From contig NZ_FTOA01000007.1 in NCBI RefSeq assembly GCF_900156605.1, positions 62,001-126,000 of the forward strand: a stretch of DNA of 64,000 bases. Direction: 5' to 3'. Below the pieces are notes generated by a model, which did not search any database, was not told the origin of the DNA, and saw only the letters and a list, made by a program, of their open reading frames with translations. The translations under genes and the position numbers were made by a program. Source of the DNA: Insolitispirillum peregrinum. Its GTDB lineage: Bacteria > Pseudomonadota > Alphaproteobacteria > Rhodospirillales > Rhodospirillaceae. Shown one piece after another: positions 52,420 through 64,000 of the stretch (positions within the stretch are counted from its first letter, which is position 1; each line of letters starts with the position of its first letter).

Positions 52420-53258
52420 CACGGCAGCCTCCGGTAAATGGTACGGGCAACCAGCTGGAACCGGTTGGACAGGCCGAACAGGTTCTCGGAATGGCCAATA
52501 TAAAGATAGCCATTCGGGCGCAACAGGTCGGCCATCCGTTCAAACAGCCGGGTCTGGTCGGCCCGGCTGAAATAAATGGCAACGTTGCGGCAGAAAATGG
52601 CGTCAAACGGACCGTGCATCGGCCAGCTGTGCATCAGGTTCAGTGGTTTGAAGGCGATCAGCTGGCGCAGTTTTTCATCAACGATAAAATGCCCGTCGCT
52701 GTGCGGGTGGAAAAAACGCTGGCGGAAGTCGGGTGGAACCCGCTCCAGCTCATGGGTGCCATAGACCCCGGCGGCGGCCCGGCCAAGGACATCGGTGTCG
52801 ATGTCGGTGGCCAGAATGCGGGCATCCCACCCGGCGAGCGAGGGCAGGGCGGCACTGAGAACCATCGCCAGCGTATAGGGTTCTTCGCCACTGGAACAAC
52901 CCGCCGACCACAGCCGCAAACGTCGCGGGTTGGTCCGGAGGCCGTGCAGGATATCGGGCAGGGCCTGACGGGCGAAATGGTCGAAATGGTGGGGTTCGCG
53001 GAAAAAGCGGGTCAGATTGGTGGTGATGGCATTCAGGGCGGCGGTGGTTTCCGGGCCATGGGGGTCTGCGGCCAGCACGGCGCAATAGTCCTGAAAGGAC
53101 ACCAGCCCCAGCGCCCGCACGCGCTTTGACAGACGGGCATAGACCATGTCGCGCTTCTTGTCGCTCAGGTCGATCCCGCTGCTCTGGCGGGCGAGCCGGG
53201 CGATGAACGAGAAGTCGCTGTCGGTAAACGGCAGGTTCCAGTCGTCGAGAACGGGCAT
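52419..53258 (-). CDS. cheR: chemotaxis protein methyltransferase CheR
   Basis: 279 residues. The N-terminal helical domain (FIARLARQSSGIDLSDKKRD) is followed by the SAM site LWSAGCSSGEEPYTLAMVLS and the DAIFCRNVAIYFSRADQTRL segment. It methylates receptor glutamates. The beta-subdomain that would bind the pentapeptide is present. The upstream MCP ends in a pentapeptide-like tail, so tethering is possible. Confidence 0.97.
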   Translation of the reverse strand: MPVLDDWNLPFTDSDFSFIARLARQSSGIDLSDKKRDMVYARLSKRVRALGLVSFQDYCAVLAADPHGPETTAALNAITTNLTRFFREPHHFDHFARQALPDILHGLRTNPRRLRLWSAGCSSGEEPYTLAMVLSAALPSLAGWDARILATDIDTDVLGRAAAGVYGTHELERVPPDFRQRFFHPHSDGHFIVDEKLRQLIAFKPLNLMHSWPMHGPFDAIFCRNVAIYFSRADQTRLFERMADLLRPNGYLYIGHSENLFGLSNRFQLVARTIYRRLP

Positions 53259-53328
53259 GGGCTTCCTGAAAGACTACAGGGGCAGCAGCAAAGCTGTCAG
53301 GGAAAGCGTGTTCCAGAGCTGTGTGGCC

Positions 53329-53374
53329 GCCGCGTTGGAGCGAAAACCGGCGTCCACCTTTCGCGCACCTCTTA
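53329..53374 (+). repeat. R2 degenerate copy
   Basis: GGAGCGAAAACCGGCGTCCA then CCTTTCGCGCACCTCTTAGA resembles the R2 hairpin with several substitutions. Its outer edge includes the TAA stop of the chemoreceptor at 53372. Confidence 0.5.
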
Positions 53375-56170
53375 GAACTCCGACCAGTCGGCATCCTGCT
53401 CAAAGCCCGGATGGTGCGGCGCAGACGGGCGGGGGGCAGGCGGACGCTGGCGGGTAACGGCCACCGGTCGGGACAGGCCGGGGGCCGACATCATCGGGCG
53501 CGCCGGGGCGGTTGCCTGCGGGCGGTTCAGGCCGGGACGCGGGCGATGGGACAGGTGATGGACATCTTCGACATCGGCATCCTGCCAGCCAGAGGTGCCC
53601 TGCCAGCCATAGCTGTAACCATGGGACGGGGTATGATGATCATCGACCCGGAAATAGGATACCAGATCGACCAGCGCCTCGGCCTGCACCGACAGCGAAT
53701 GAGCGGCAGCAGTGGTTTCTTCGACCAGCGCGGCGTTTTGCTGGGTCATTTCATCCATCTGGGTGACGGCGGCATTCACTTCGTCCAGCCCGGAAGACTG
53801 TTCCCGGCTGGCCGAGGCGATTTCACCGATGATCGCCGCCACCGAGGTGATCGACTCCACGATCCCCTCCAAAGCCCTGCCAACTTCGCCCACCATCTTG
53901 ACGCCGTCTTGGACCTGTACGTTGGACCGCTGGATCAGCTCCTTGATTTCCTTTGACGAGCGGCTGGTGCGCTGGGCCAGTTGGCGGACTTCGGCGGCCA
54001 CCACCGCAAAGCCGCGCCCGGCATCGCCTGCCCGCGCCGCTTCGACGGCGGCATTCAGGGCCAGCAGGTTGGTCTGGAAGGCGATCTCCTCGATCACGGT
54101 GGTGATTTCGGAAATCTTGCCCGAGCTTTCCTCGATCCGGCCCATGGCGGTGACCGCGGGGCCAACGATCCGGCCACCCTTTTCCGCCGCAAGGCGGGCT
54201 TCGCTGGCCAGTTCGTCGGCCTGCTGGGCGCTGTGGGCATTCTGGCGGACGGTGACCGCCAGTTCTTCCATCGCGGCGGCGGTTTCTTCGAGGTTGGCGG
54301 CCTGCTGTTCGGTGCGGGTGGCGAGGTCTTCGCTGCCCTGGGCAATCTCCGCTGAGGCATTGTGGACCGCATGGGCGGATTCGGCGATCTTGCGCACGAT
54401 ATCGGCCAGACGGTCGGCCATCTGGTTGGTGTTGTCGGCCAGAGCCTGGAAGGCGCCCTCGTAGGGGCGGTCAATCCGGCGCATCAGGTCGCCTTGCGCC
54501 AGCACGCCATTGACCTCGACCAGCTCACCCAAACTTTCGCTGACCGTATCGACAAAGTTGTTCATCCGTTCGGCCAGACTGCGCAGGAAACCGCGCTGGC
54601 TGTCGACGTCCAGCCGTTGCGAAAAATCACCCGAAATCCCGCAGTCAACCAGACGGGCAATGTCGCGTTCCATCCGCAGGCGTTCGCTGAGGTCGATCCA
54701 CTCGCAGACCATCCCCAGATGTTCGCCCCGCTCGGTGGTCACCGTATTGACCCGCACGTCAAACGATCGGCTGCCCAGATCAATCTGGCCGCGCTGTGCC
54801 CCTTGCGGGCAATTGCTCAGCATGTCGTGAAAGGCCGGTTTGGGGAACACCTGCCGGATCGGCGTGCCGAGGGCATCGGTCAGGCTGAAGCCCTTGATGT
54901 CACTGCTGATGGCGGCGCTGTGGCTGTGGAAATGCTGGCGGGCGGCATTGTTCATGTCGGTCAGGGTGCCATCGGAAGACACCACCAGTACCGGCGTGCC
55001 GACGCAGTCCAGCGCCGCTTTCATGCGGTGGGTGCGTACGGCATTTTCGCGGAACACGTCCAGCGCCTTGGCCATCTGGCCGACCTCGTCCTGCCGACCG
55101 CGTGCGGGGACCGAAATCCCGGTCTCGCCGTCAGCCAGCCGGGCCATCAGCCGTTGCAGTTCGGACAGCGGGCGGCTGATGCCGCGGGCAATCATCGCCG
55201 CCAGCACACCGGCCAGACACAGCGCCAGAATACTGGCGCTCAGGCTGGCCCAGAGCTCGGTGCGCAGGCTGCTGATACGGGCCTCCAGCAGAACGGTCAA
55301 GGAGGACAGGCCGTCTTTCCACAGCTGGATCACCGCCGACTGCATCACCGTATGCGAGCTGATGATGTCACTGCGGTCAAAGTCCAGTCCGCCCTGTACC
55401 ATGCGGGCAGTCAGTTCCAGCGTGCGGATATAGGCGTTGATGCTGTCAGCAGCCTTGAGGAACGACGGACGCAGCGAGGCCGCCAACTGGCCGCCGTCGT
55501 TGTTTTCCACCGCGATAGCGATCGCGCCCTCCATCGACTCGACGGTCGAGCGTGCCCGCGCCAGCAAATCCATGAACCGCTGCTGGTCGATCGGGGTGGC
55601 CGCCCGCATGGTCCACAGCACGGCGGTGGCCTTTTCCAGATTGGTGATCAGGGTCGGCATGCGCAGGACCACCAGATCCATCACGTAATAGCTGTCAAGA
55701 TCAGGATCGAGAATCAGGTTGGAATGGTCCCCGACGCGGGAAACCAGATCCCGCAGGGCTTTCAGCGCCGCCAGATGTGATTCGGCCCCGAACTGCGCCC
55801 CTTGTTGTCCCGACGCCATGTAGGCCGACAGGCCCTGACGGGCGGTGGCGGCCTGAGCGCTGCTCAGCATGGTGGCCCCGAAACGCTGCTCGCTGCTGTC
55901 GATCAGGCTGTCGGCCTTTTTCAAGGCGGCGCTGATGGTTGGGCCCAGGTTGTCGCCATCGGCATTCAATGCTTCCCAATGTCCCCGGGTCAGGGGGTCA
56001 ATGGCATCGGTGATCGAATCGATATAGACTGTGCCGTCTATTTCCTTGCGGGCGAAATTGATCGCCTTGCCGCTGTGGTCCAGTAACAGCCATGCCAACA
56101 GGATCACCGGGATCAGGAAGACCGCACACAACAGGGCAAGCTTGCGGGCAATCGGCACGTTGTTGAGCAT
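53372..56170 (-). CDS. methyl-accepting chemotaxis protein with PAS domain and docking tail
   Basis: 932 residues. TM1 at about 10-28, a large helical periplasmic sensor, TM2 near 308-330, HAMP ([20 protein letters not shown]), then a PAS-like segment ([20 protein letters not shown]), a second HAMP-like region ([20 protein letters not shown]) and a signalling hairpin [20 protein letters not shown]. After a ~70-residue disordered linker it ends ADWSEF, fitting the xWxxF CheR-docking pentapeptide. First gene of the che operon; ribosome site GAGG. Confidence 0.95.
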   Translation of the reverse strand: MLNNVPIARKLALLCAVFLIPVILLAWLLLDHSGKAINFARKEIDGTVYIDSITDAIDPLTRGHWEALNADGDNLGPTISAALKKADSLIDSSEQRFGATMLSSAQAATARQGLSAYMASGQQGAQFGAESHLAALKALRDLVSRVGDHSNLILDPDLDSYYVMDLVVLRMPTLITNLEKATAVLWTMRAATPIDQQRFMDLLARARSTVESMEGAIAIAVENNDGGQLAASLRPSFLKAADSINAYIRTLELTARMVQGGLDFDRSDIISSHTVMQSAVIQLWKDGLSSLTVLLEARISSLRTELWASLSASILALCLAGVLAAMIARGISRPLSELQRLMARLADGETGISVPARGRQDEVGQMAKALDVFRENAVRTHRMKAALDCVGTPVLVVSSDGTLTDMNNAARQHFHSHSAAISSDIKGFSLTDALGTPIRQVFPKPAFHDMLSNCPQGAQRGQIDLGSRSFDVRVNTVTTERGEHLGMVCEWIDLSERLRMERDIARLVDCGISGDFSQRLDVDSQRGFLRSLAERMNNFVDTVSESLGELVEVNGVLAQGDLMRRIDRPYEGAFQALADNTNQMADRLADIVRKIAESAHAVHNASAEIAQGSEDLATRTEQQAANLEETAAAMEELAVTVRQNAHSAQQADELASEARLAAEKGGRIVGPAVTAMGRIEESSGKISEITTVIEEIAFQTNLLALNAAVEAARAGDAGRGFAVVAAEVRQLAQRTSRSSKEIKELIQRSNVQVQDGVKMVGEVGRALEGIVESITSVAAIIGEIASASREQSSGLDEVNAAVTQMDEMTQQNAALVEETTAAAHSLSVQAEALVDLVSYFRVDDHHTPSHGYSYGWQGTSGWQDADVEDVHHLSHRPRPGLNRPQATAPARPMMSAPGLSRPVAVTRQRPPAPRPSAPHHPGFEQDADWSEF

Positions 56171-56416
56171 CAGGGCCTCGTGGAGTCGACAGCAGCGGGA
56201 CGGTGATAGGGAAAAAAGACCATGCAGCCAGGGAGTATAAGTGCTCGCAAGGTTTGAACACAGTTTAATCCGCCATGAAAATATGCTTTATCAGAAAGAG
56301 GAGCGCATTTTTTGGCTCGTAAGCCAAGATTCTGCGGGTGATCTTCAAGTATTTGTTACCCTTGGTTGTTTTTGCTGGTTTCAGGTAGCCAGATCGCAGG
56401 AAAGGTGGGTTCGGAT

Positions 56417-58768
<2,352 letters not shown>

Positions 58769-58771
58769 GCT

Positions 58772-58838
58772 GCCGGGGGACGATGCCCCCGGCAAGGTGT
58801 GGAGCAGCACTCCACGATCCTGTTCCCCTCGTTGTCGA
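58772..58838 (+). repeat. R1 half copy F including hairpin after the hybrid kinase
   Basis: GCCGGGGG/CCCCCGGC hairpin (58772-58793) followed by GGAGCAGCACTCCACGATCC and GTTGTCG, corresponding to the right half of the R1 element. It fills the gap between two convergent genes and probably acts as their terminator. Confidence 0.6.
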
Positions 58839-58840
58839 TC

Positions 58841-60256
58841 TCAGATGATCTTGCCGGGATTGAACAGGTTTTGCGGGTCCAGCGCGGCCTTGACCGCCCG
58901 CATCACGTCCATCGCGTCGCCCAGTTCGTGGGTCAGATAGTCGCGCTTGCCGTGGCCGATGCCATGTTCGCCGGTGCAGGTACCGTCCATCTCGATCGCC
59001 CGCATCACCAGCCGCGAGTTCAGGCGCTTGGCTTCGGCGATGTCCTGCGGGCTGTCGGGATCGACCAGAAACAGCACATGGAAATTGCCGTCGCCGACGT
59101 GGCCGACCATGGTGCTTTTCAGGAAGCTCTGTTGCAGGTCGTGCTTGGTTTCGATGACGCAATCGGCCAGTCGGGAAATCGGCACGCAGGTATCGGACGA
59201 AATGCCCTTGCTGCCAGGCTTCAGCGCCAGCGCGGCGTAAAAGGCGTTATGGCGGGCGTGCCACAGCTTGTCGCGCTCATCGGCGTTGGCGGTCCACTGG
59301 AAATCGACCCCGCCATGGGCGGCAGCCAGCTCCTTGACCGTTTCGGCCTGTGCGGCAATGGCCTCGTCGCTGCCGTGGAATTCAAAGAACAGGGTCGGGG
59401 TCACCGCATAGGACAGCTTTGAAAAGCGGTTGACCGCATCCATCTGGTTTTCATCAAGGAATTCGACGCGGGCCACCGGGATGCCCAGTTGAATGGTGTC
59501 GATCACCGTATTGACCGCCGCGCCAACATCGGGGAACGGGCAGACGGCGGCGACCACCGCTTCGGGGATGCCATACAGGCGGACGGTGACTTCGGTGATG
59601 ATCCCCAGCGTGCCTTCCGAACCGACAAACAGCCGGGTCAGATCATAGCCCGCCGCCGATTTGCGGGCACGGCGGGCGGTGCGGATCACCCGGCCATCGG
59701 CCAGCACCACGGTCAGCGACAGGACGTTTTCGCGCATGGTACCATAGCGCACGGCGTTGGTGCCGCTGGCGCGGGTCGAGGCCATGCCGCCCAGCGAGGC
59801 ATCGGCTCCGGGATCAATCGGGAAGAACAGGCCGGTATCGCGCAGGTATTCGTTCAGTTGCTTGCGGGTGACGCCTGCCTGCACCGTCACATCCATGTCG
59901 GCAGGCCGCACCGACAGGATGGCGTTCATGCCCGACACGTCAACGCACACCCCGCCATGCAGGGCGGCAATGTGACCTTCCAGCGAGGTGCCGGTGCCAA
60001 AGGGGATAATCGGCACCCCATGGCGGGAGCAGGTGTTGACGATCGCCACCACCTCGTCGGTGGTCAGGGCAAAGGCCACCGCATCGGGGGCCGCGGGGGT
60101 GTGATAGCTCTCGTCACGGCCATGCTGATCCCGGATCACCTGAGCGGTGCTCAGGCGATCGCCCAGCAGCGAACGCAGATCGTCGAGGCAGGCGGCCAGA
60201 GCATCAGCCGACGGCGACGGGGCAGGGGCAACAGAGGCAAACAACGGAGCAGTCAT
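58841..60256 (-). CDS. FAD-binding oxidase, GlcD / D-lactate dehydrogenase (cytochrome) type
   Basis: 471 residues from MTAPLFASVAPAPSP. The PCMH-type FAD domain shows GVPIIPFGTGTSLEGHIAAL, PIDPGADASLGGMASTRASG and FVGSEGTLGIITEVTVRLYG. The C-terminal cap has VGHVGDGNFHVLFLVDPDSP and CTGEHGIGHGKRDYLTHELG, where the His residues bind substrate or metal. Oxidation of D-lactate, glycolate or another D-2-hydroxy acid is expected; the exact substrate is open. Two bases separate it from the upstream proX-like gene. Confidence 0.93.
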   Translation of the reverse strand: MTAPLFASVAPAPSPSADALAACLDDLRSLLGDRLSTAQVIRDQHGRDESYHTPAAPDAVAFALTTDEVVAIVNTCSRHGVPIIPFGTGTSLEGHIAALHGGVCVDVSGMNAILSVRPADMDVTVQAGVTRKQLNEYLRDTGLFFPIDPGADASLGGMASTRASGTNAVRYGTMRENVLSLTVVLADGRVIRTARRARKSAAGYDLTRLFVGSEGTLGIITEVTVRLYGIPEAVVAAVCPFPDVGAAVNTVIDTIQLGIPVARVEFLDENQMDAVNRFSKLSYAVTPTLFFEFHGSDEAIAAQAETVKELAAAHGGVDFQWTANADERDKLWHARHNAFYAALALKPGSKGISSDTCVPISRLADCVIETKHDLQQSFLKSTMVGHVGDGNFHVLFLVDPDSPQDIAEAKRLNSRLVMRAIEMDGTCTGEHGIGHGKRDYLTHELGDAMDVMRAVKAALDPQNLFNPGKII

Positions 60257-60258
60257 AA

Positions 60259-60762
60259 TCAGGTCAGGTCCACTTCGTGACAGGGATGTCCACAGGCGGC
60301 GACAAAGCGGCGCAGGTCGTGGTTGGAAATGGTGGTGGTGGCGGTGTTTTCCAGCGGGTGATAGTTCAGCACCGGCTGCTGCATCATCCACTGGTCGAGC
60401 ACCACCGTCAGCGAGGGGGTGGCACGGTCGTTGAACAGTGCGAACGGCGTCACCGAGCCGGGTTCCACCGCCAGCACCCGCCGCAGCCGGTCCGCCGAGC
60501 CGAACGACAGCCGTTTCGATCCGATGCGGTCGGGCAGTGTTTTCAGGTCAATGGTGCGGTCGGTCGGGCAGACCACCAGCCACATCGCCTTTTTGGCATC
60601 GCACAGGAACAGGTTCTTGCAATGCACGCCGGGAATGTCGGCCCAGTGTTCGGCCCCATCTTCGACGGTGAAAATCGGCGGATGGTCGATGGTGCTGGTG
60701 GTGATGCCCAACTGCTCAAGAAAGGCAAACAGGGCCTGCCGGGCAGAAGACCGGTCCGTCAT
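60259..60762 (-). CDS. prolyl-tRNA editing protein ProX (YbaK-domain)
   Basis: 167 residues: TIDHPPIFTVEDGAEHWADI, the catalytic-site HCKNLFLCDAKKAMWLVVCP (Lys) and SVTPFALFNDRATPSLTVVL. Enzymes of this family hydrolyse mischarged Ala-tRNA-Pro in trans. The gene overlaps the upstream DUF4197 gene by 4 bp and is closely followed by the FAD oxidase. Confidence 0.93.
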   Translation of the reverse strand: MTDRSSARQALFAFLEQLGITTSTIDHPPIFTVEDGAEHWADIPGVHCKNLFLCDAKKAMWLVVCPTDRTIDLKTLPDRIGSKRLSFGSADRLRRVLAVEPGSVTPFALFNDRATPSLTVVLDQWMMQQPVLNYHPLENTATTTISNHDLRRFVAACGHPCHEVDLT

Positions 60763-61535
60763 TTGAACAGCGCCTTGATGGCATCGGTGGTGCGGGCCGC
60801 CGGGTTGGCGCGGATGTCGGCTTCCTGTTTGGCGAGATAGTAAAAGATGCCGTCCAGCGCCTTGTTGGCGACATAGTCGTTGAGATCAAGGTTCAGCGAC
60901 GAGGCCATCGGCAAGGATTTGGCCTGCGCGGTCAGGGCATTATAGCTTTGTACCGCGCCCACATCGGCCAGACTGCTGTCGATCACCGGCTTCAGCGCGC
61001 TGAGCAATTCCGGGGTGGTGGTGCGCTTGAAATACTGGGTGGCCGAGTCCGACGGGCCGCTGAGAACGCCGCGCGCATCGTCGATGGTCATCTTGCTGAC
61101 CGCGTTGCCAAAAATCGAGGCGGCCTTGGGGGCGGCGGTTTCGGCGGCCTTGTTGAGCCGCTGTTCCAGATCATCGGCCAGCCCCGAGGCCCCGACCATC
61201 GCCAGCCCTGATTTCACCTTCGCCAGCGGGCCGGGCAGGGGGATATGCACCGCCGCGTCATTCAGAAAGCCACCCGGCTTGCCGACGGTGGCGACCGCCT
61301 TTTCGGTCCCCACCCGCAGGGCGTCCTTCAGGCCGGTGGCAATCTGGCTGTCCGACAGGCTGGCCCCCAGCGTTGACGAGGATGAGGAGGACGATGATGA
61401 ACTGGTGGAGCTGGTTCCGGCAATGGTCCCCAGCGCCTTTTTGCTCAGGGCATTCAGAGTGTCGTTGGCCATCACGGGCGTTGCGGCAGCACCGCACAGC
61501 AGGGCAAGGGCCGGAATCAGCAGACGGTGTTTCAT
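60759..61535 (-). CDS. DUF4197 exported protein
   Basis: 258 residues. Signal peptide MKHRLLIPALALLCGAAATPVMA, then a run of ten Ser residues within a Ser/Thr-rich stretch as flexible linker. The DUF4197 body includes QIATGLKDALRVGTEKAVAT, MTIDDARGVLSGPSDSATQY and the conserved KALDGIFYYLAKQEADIR. Function unknown; periplasmic location expected. Starts a small operon with the YbaK-domain and FAD oxidase genes. Confidence 0.9.
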   Translation of the reverse strand: MKHRLLIPALALLCGAAATPVMANDTLNALSKKALGTIAGTSSTSSSSSSSSSSTLGASLSDSQIATGLKDALRVGTEKAVATVGKPGGFLNDAAVHIPLPGPLAKVKSGLAMVGASGLADDLEQRLNKAAETAAPKAASIFGNAVSKMTIDDARGVLSGPSDSATQYFKRTTTPELLSALKPVIDSSLADVGAVQSYNALTAQAKSLPMASSLNLDLNDYVANKALDGIFYYLAKQEADIRANPAARTTDAIKALFK

Positions 61536-61653
61536 TGGTGTGCTCCCCCGAGAAAGTGCGCGCATAACGCTCTGGATCGTGGCGGCACGGTAGCAGGAGG
61601 CGAGGGGGTTTGTCGCCTCCCTTATCCGAGGATCCGGCAGGGGAGCATCCTGC

Positions 61654-62883
61654 TTACCACTGCGACAGGTCGGCAATCCCGTTCTGCCGGAAACAGGCCT
61701 GCATGGCGGCAAAGCTGGGGTCGCTGCGCCAGTCGCTGCGGCATTGGACCTTGCGGTGGGCGATGACTTCGGCGCGGCAATCCCGGGCGGCTTTCGGTAC
61801 TTTCGATGTGCCGGTAAACGCACCGTTTTCGTTGCTGCACGGCAGGGTCATGCTTTCCAGCGCCGGAACCCGGCCTGTGGTGCTGGTGACGGCGGTGCTG
61901 GAGGGCAAAGCCTTGTCGGCAGCAATGGAGCGGCCAAGGGCGGCAAAATCCTGTGCCGTCGAGGCCCCCACCGCAGCCCCCAGTCCGTTGGCCATGTAGT
62001 CCTGTGCCATCAATGCCATGGCGGCATCCGGCGAGGTCTGGCCGGTCATCACGCCAACCACCTGCGTCAGGTTGGTGGCATTCAGACCGCCCATCGCCCC
62101 GGACATCTGACCCATCGACGAAGCGAGCAGACCGCCGGCGGCGGTTTGCAACAGGGCACCGAACAGGTCGGTTCCGGCGCTGCTTTGGGCCTGTGCCTGC
62201 GCTTGCGCTTGCGCAACGGCGGCGTCCTGTGCCTGGGCTGACGATACGGCGGCCTGATACTGCGCCCGAATCCCGGCAATCTTTTGCGGATCGGCCGGGG
62301 CGAGGATCAGGTCGTGCTTGGGGCGGACAGCCTCGGAGGCAAAAATGCCATAGTCACGGGCACCGGTCCGGCTGTTGGTGCGGGTGCCGGAGAACATGTA
62401 AATCCCGACCTGTGCCGCCAGTGCATCCGTTCCCCGCTGTGTGGTGGGGGGCAGGCTGACGTATTCAAATTGACCTTCGTAGACCAGCCCGTCGCTGCCT
62501 TCCAGTCGGCCTTCCTTAAAGCTGTTGATGGCGAGACGGGTAAAGGGATTGACCGCTTTGGTCATGGTTCCAGCGTAAAACTGGGTTGGGGTGCGCCACT
62601 GTTCTGCGTAGCTCCAGTCCCGGTTGGCATCGGTGCGGAACTGATAGGTGACACCGGGGTGGGCCGGGTCTTGAACCTCATAGCTGGCACTGGGGGCAAA
62701 CAGGCCGTTGCTGAACGGACCGCGATAGGTGTTGTTGTCGTAGGTGCTGAGGAAAACGCCGATGCCGTTGTCGCAATTGCCCTCAATGCAGGTTCCATTG
62801 CCAGGCATGGCCGAGACGGTGGCGGGGGCCAGCATCGTTGATGCCAGCAACAGGACGGTCAGGGAGGCAGAGTGGCAACGCAT
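61654..62883 (-). CDS. unknown secreted protein
   Basis: 409 residues from MRCHSASLTVLLLASTM, with a signal peptide ending near TVSAMPG. The N-terminal part resembles MORN-like repeats by eye (NTYRGPFSNGLFAP; GSDGLVYEGQFEY), followed by a Gln/Ala low-complexity coil (AVAQAQAQAQAQSS) and a Gly/Met-rich stretch (GGLLASSMGQMSGAMGGLNA). Several Cys lie in the last 60 residues (ARDCRAEVIAH, VQCRSDW, QACFRQ). No known family. Monocistronic. Confidence 0.82.
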   Translation of the reverse strand: MRCHSASLTVLLLASTMLAPATVSAMPGNGTCIEGNCDNGIGVFLSTYDNNTYRGPFSNGLFAPSASYEVQDPAHPGVTYQFRTDANRDWSYAEQWRTPTQFYAGTMTKAVNPFTRLAINSFKEGRLEGSDGLVYEGQFEYVSLPPTTQRGTDALAAQVGIYMFSGTRTNSRTGARDYGIFASEAVRPKHDLILAPADPQKIAGIRAQYQAAVSSAQAQDAAVAQAQAQAQAQSSAGTDLFGALLQTAAGGLLASSMGQMSGAMGGLNATNLTQVVGVMTGQTSPDAAMALMAQDYMANGLGAAVGASTAQDFAALGRSIAADKALPSSTAVTSTTGRVPALESMTLPCSNENGAFTGTSKVPKAARDCRAEVIAHRKVQCRSDWRSDPSFAAMQACFRQNGIADLSQW

Positions 62884-62957
62884 CGGTGAACCCCGGGGAT
62901 GGCAAACGAAGGCCGCCAGCATAACCGGAATACTCTAACGCCAAAAGGGGAGGTGCG

Positions 62958-63725
62958 TTACTCGTGGCTGAGAATTTGACACAGGAACTGCCGGGTCCGC
63001 TCGTTGCGCGGGGCGGTGAAGAACTCTTCCGGCGGAGCCTCTTCGACAATCTCGCCCTTGTCCATGAACACCACCTGATCGGCCACCTTGCGGGCAAAGC
63101 CCATTTCGTGGGTAACGCAGATCATGGTCATGCCCTCGGCGGCCAGCTCGGTCATCACGTCCAGCACTTCCTTGACCATTTCCGGGTCAAGGGCCGAGGT
63201 CGGTTCGTCGAACAGCATCACCTTTGGCTTCATGCACAGGGCGCGGGCGATGGCGGCGCGCTGTTGCTGGCCGCCGGACAGTTGCGGCGGGTACTTGTGG
63301 GCCTGATCGGGGATATGGACGCGCTCCAGCAGCGACAGGGCGAGGGCTTCGGCGTCTTTTTTGCCCATCTTGCGCGCCCACGTCGGGGCAAGGGTGCAGT
63401 TTTCCAGAATGGTCAGGTGCGGGAACAGGTTGAACTGCTGAAACACCATCCCGACATCGCGGCGGATCAATTCCAGATCGCGGGCGTGGTCGCTGACTTC
63501 GATGCCTTCGACCAGCACCCGGCCCTGATCGTGGCTGACCAGTCGGTTGATGCAGCGGATCAGCGTCGATTTCCCCGACCCCGACGGCCCGCACAGCACC
63601 ACCTTGTCCCCCTGCCGCACCGACAGCGACACATTGCGCAGGACGTGATGGGAGCCAAAGTGTTTATGGACGCCTTCGAGGCGGAGCATTTCGGGCTTGT
63701 CGGCGGCAAGGGGCGCAGTGCTCAT
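62958..63725 (-). CDS. polar amino-acid ABC transporter ATP-binding protein (GlnQ/GltL-like)
   Basis: 255 residues from [20 protein letters not shown]. Walker [22 protein letters not shown]-loop [19 protein letters not shown], signature [19 protein letters not shown], Walker [21 protein letters not shown], switch His in [15 protein letters not shown]. It energises amino-acid uptake with the permease encoded just upstream. The solute-binding protein gene is probably beyond the window. Confidence 0.96.
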   Translation of the reverse strand: MSTAPLAADKPEMLRLEGVHKHFGSHHVLRNVSLSVRQGDKVVLCGPSGSGKSTLIRCINRLVSHDQGRVLVEGIEVSDHARDLELIRRDVGMVFQQFNLFPHLTILENCTLAPTWARKMGKKDAEALALSLLERVHIPDQAHKYPPQLSGGQQQRAAIARALCMKPKVMLFDEPTSALDPEMVKEVLDVMTELAAEGMTMICVTHEMGFARKVADQVVFMDKGEIVEEAPPEEFFTAPRNERTRQFLCQILSHE

Positions 63726-63762
63726 GGTCGGGGCAGAGTCCTGAAGGGGCAAAATAAAGATT

Positions 63763-64000
63763 TCAATGTCGGCCCTGCGGAAAGCGGGCTTCGATACGGG
63801 CCTGAATGGCTTCAAAGACGATCGACAGCAGCCAGTACAGGACCGCCGCCGTCAGCAGCATTTCCATGTAGCGGTAGCTGGAGCGGCCATAGCTCTGGGC
63901 GAGGAACATGATTTCCCACAGGCCGACCATCGACACCAGCGACGAGTCCTTCAGCATCGAAATGAACTGTGCCCCCAGCGGCGGCACGATCAGCTTCAGG
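63763..64000 (-). CDS. amino-acid ABC transporter permease (5' part outside window)
   Basis: The last ~78 codons of a HisM/GlnP-type inner-membrane permease. The visible residues include [20 protein letters not shown], matching the EAA-loop and following segment, then one membrane helix ([19 protein letters not shown]) and a basic tail. The frame is open to the window edge. It lies 37 bp upstream of the ATPase gene. Confidence 0.93.
   Translation of the reverse strand, partial: LKLIVPPLGAQFISMLKDSSLVSMVGLWEIMFLAQSYGRSSYRYMEMLLTAAVLYWLLSIVFEAIQARIEARFPQGRH

Overview
The window is about 64 kb of GC-rich DNA from an alphaproteobacterium, most likely a motile, spirillum-like member of the Rhodospirillales. 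This rests on the gene content and order: yqeY-dnaG-rpoD divergent from carA-carB-greA, bamD-recN-ligA, large PAS/HAMP chemoreceptors, cheD, bluB and cimA. I cannot resolve the genus from sequence alone. Almost everything is chromosomal housekeeping, broken up by a few AT-richer accessory patches and many dispersed intergenic repeats.

Layout. 1-1.4 kb: 3' part of an MFS transporter gene and tRNA-Ile(CAU). 1.4-4.3 kb: an AT-richer accessory island with a possible 32-aa membrane peptide and a tightly overlapping three-gene cassette; its last gene is a predicted PD-(D/E)XK nuclease and the other two are unrecognised. 4.3-4.7 kb: a HipB-like XRE repressor with three evenly spaced operators. 4.7-7.1 kb: a PAS sensor next to a chemoreceptor (a split Aer-like pair). 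7.4-9.1 kb: an orphan gene between dispersed repeats. 9.1-13.9 kb: rpoD, dnaG, yqeY. 14.3-19.5 kb: carA, carB, greA. 19.6-22.3 kb: a lipoprotein, an unknown protein, an HxlR regulator and a methyltransferase. 22.3-28.5 kb: ligA, recN, bamD, tyrS. 28.6-32.9 kb: anmK, an accessory DUF3800 gene, an alpha/beta hydrolase without its nucleophile serine, and cysE. 33.3-37.3 kb: iscR-like regulator, cysteine desulfurase, [2Fe-2S] ferredoxin and mnmA. 37.5-42.2 kb: malic enzyme, FMN-riboswitch-controlled ribB, N-formylglutamate amidohydrolase. 42.4-43.3 kb: tRNA-Val(GAC) and a MazEF/ChpSB-type toxin-antitoxin pair. 43.4-47.3 kb: bluB, trmJ, a DUF2927-like gene and cimA. 47.5-56.2 kb: a chemotaxis operon (MCP-cheR-cheD-cheB-cheY-STAS-cheA-cheW), with a divergent hybrid histidine kinase up to 58.8 kb. 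58.8-64 kb: a FAD-linked oxidase, a prolyl-tRNA editing protein, two exported proteins and a polar amino-acid ABC transporter that runs off the window.

How genes work together. Cysteine made via CysE can feed the desulfurase, which can supply sulfur to clusters (ferredoxin, IscR) and to MnmA for tRNA thiolation. The chemotaxis operon has CheR and an intact CheD, but its CheB has lost the catalytic Ser and His while keeping the receiver, which implies unusual adaptation. Two dispersed repeat families stand out: a ~178-bp MITE-like element with imperfect terminal inverted repeats (five full-length or nearly full copies and two half copies), and an ~85-bp hairpin element whose edge repeatedly coincides with a gene's stop codon. 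The strongest candidate for an undescribed system is the three-gene nuclease cassette at 2069-4230.
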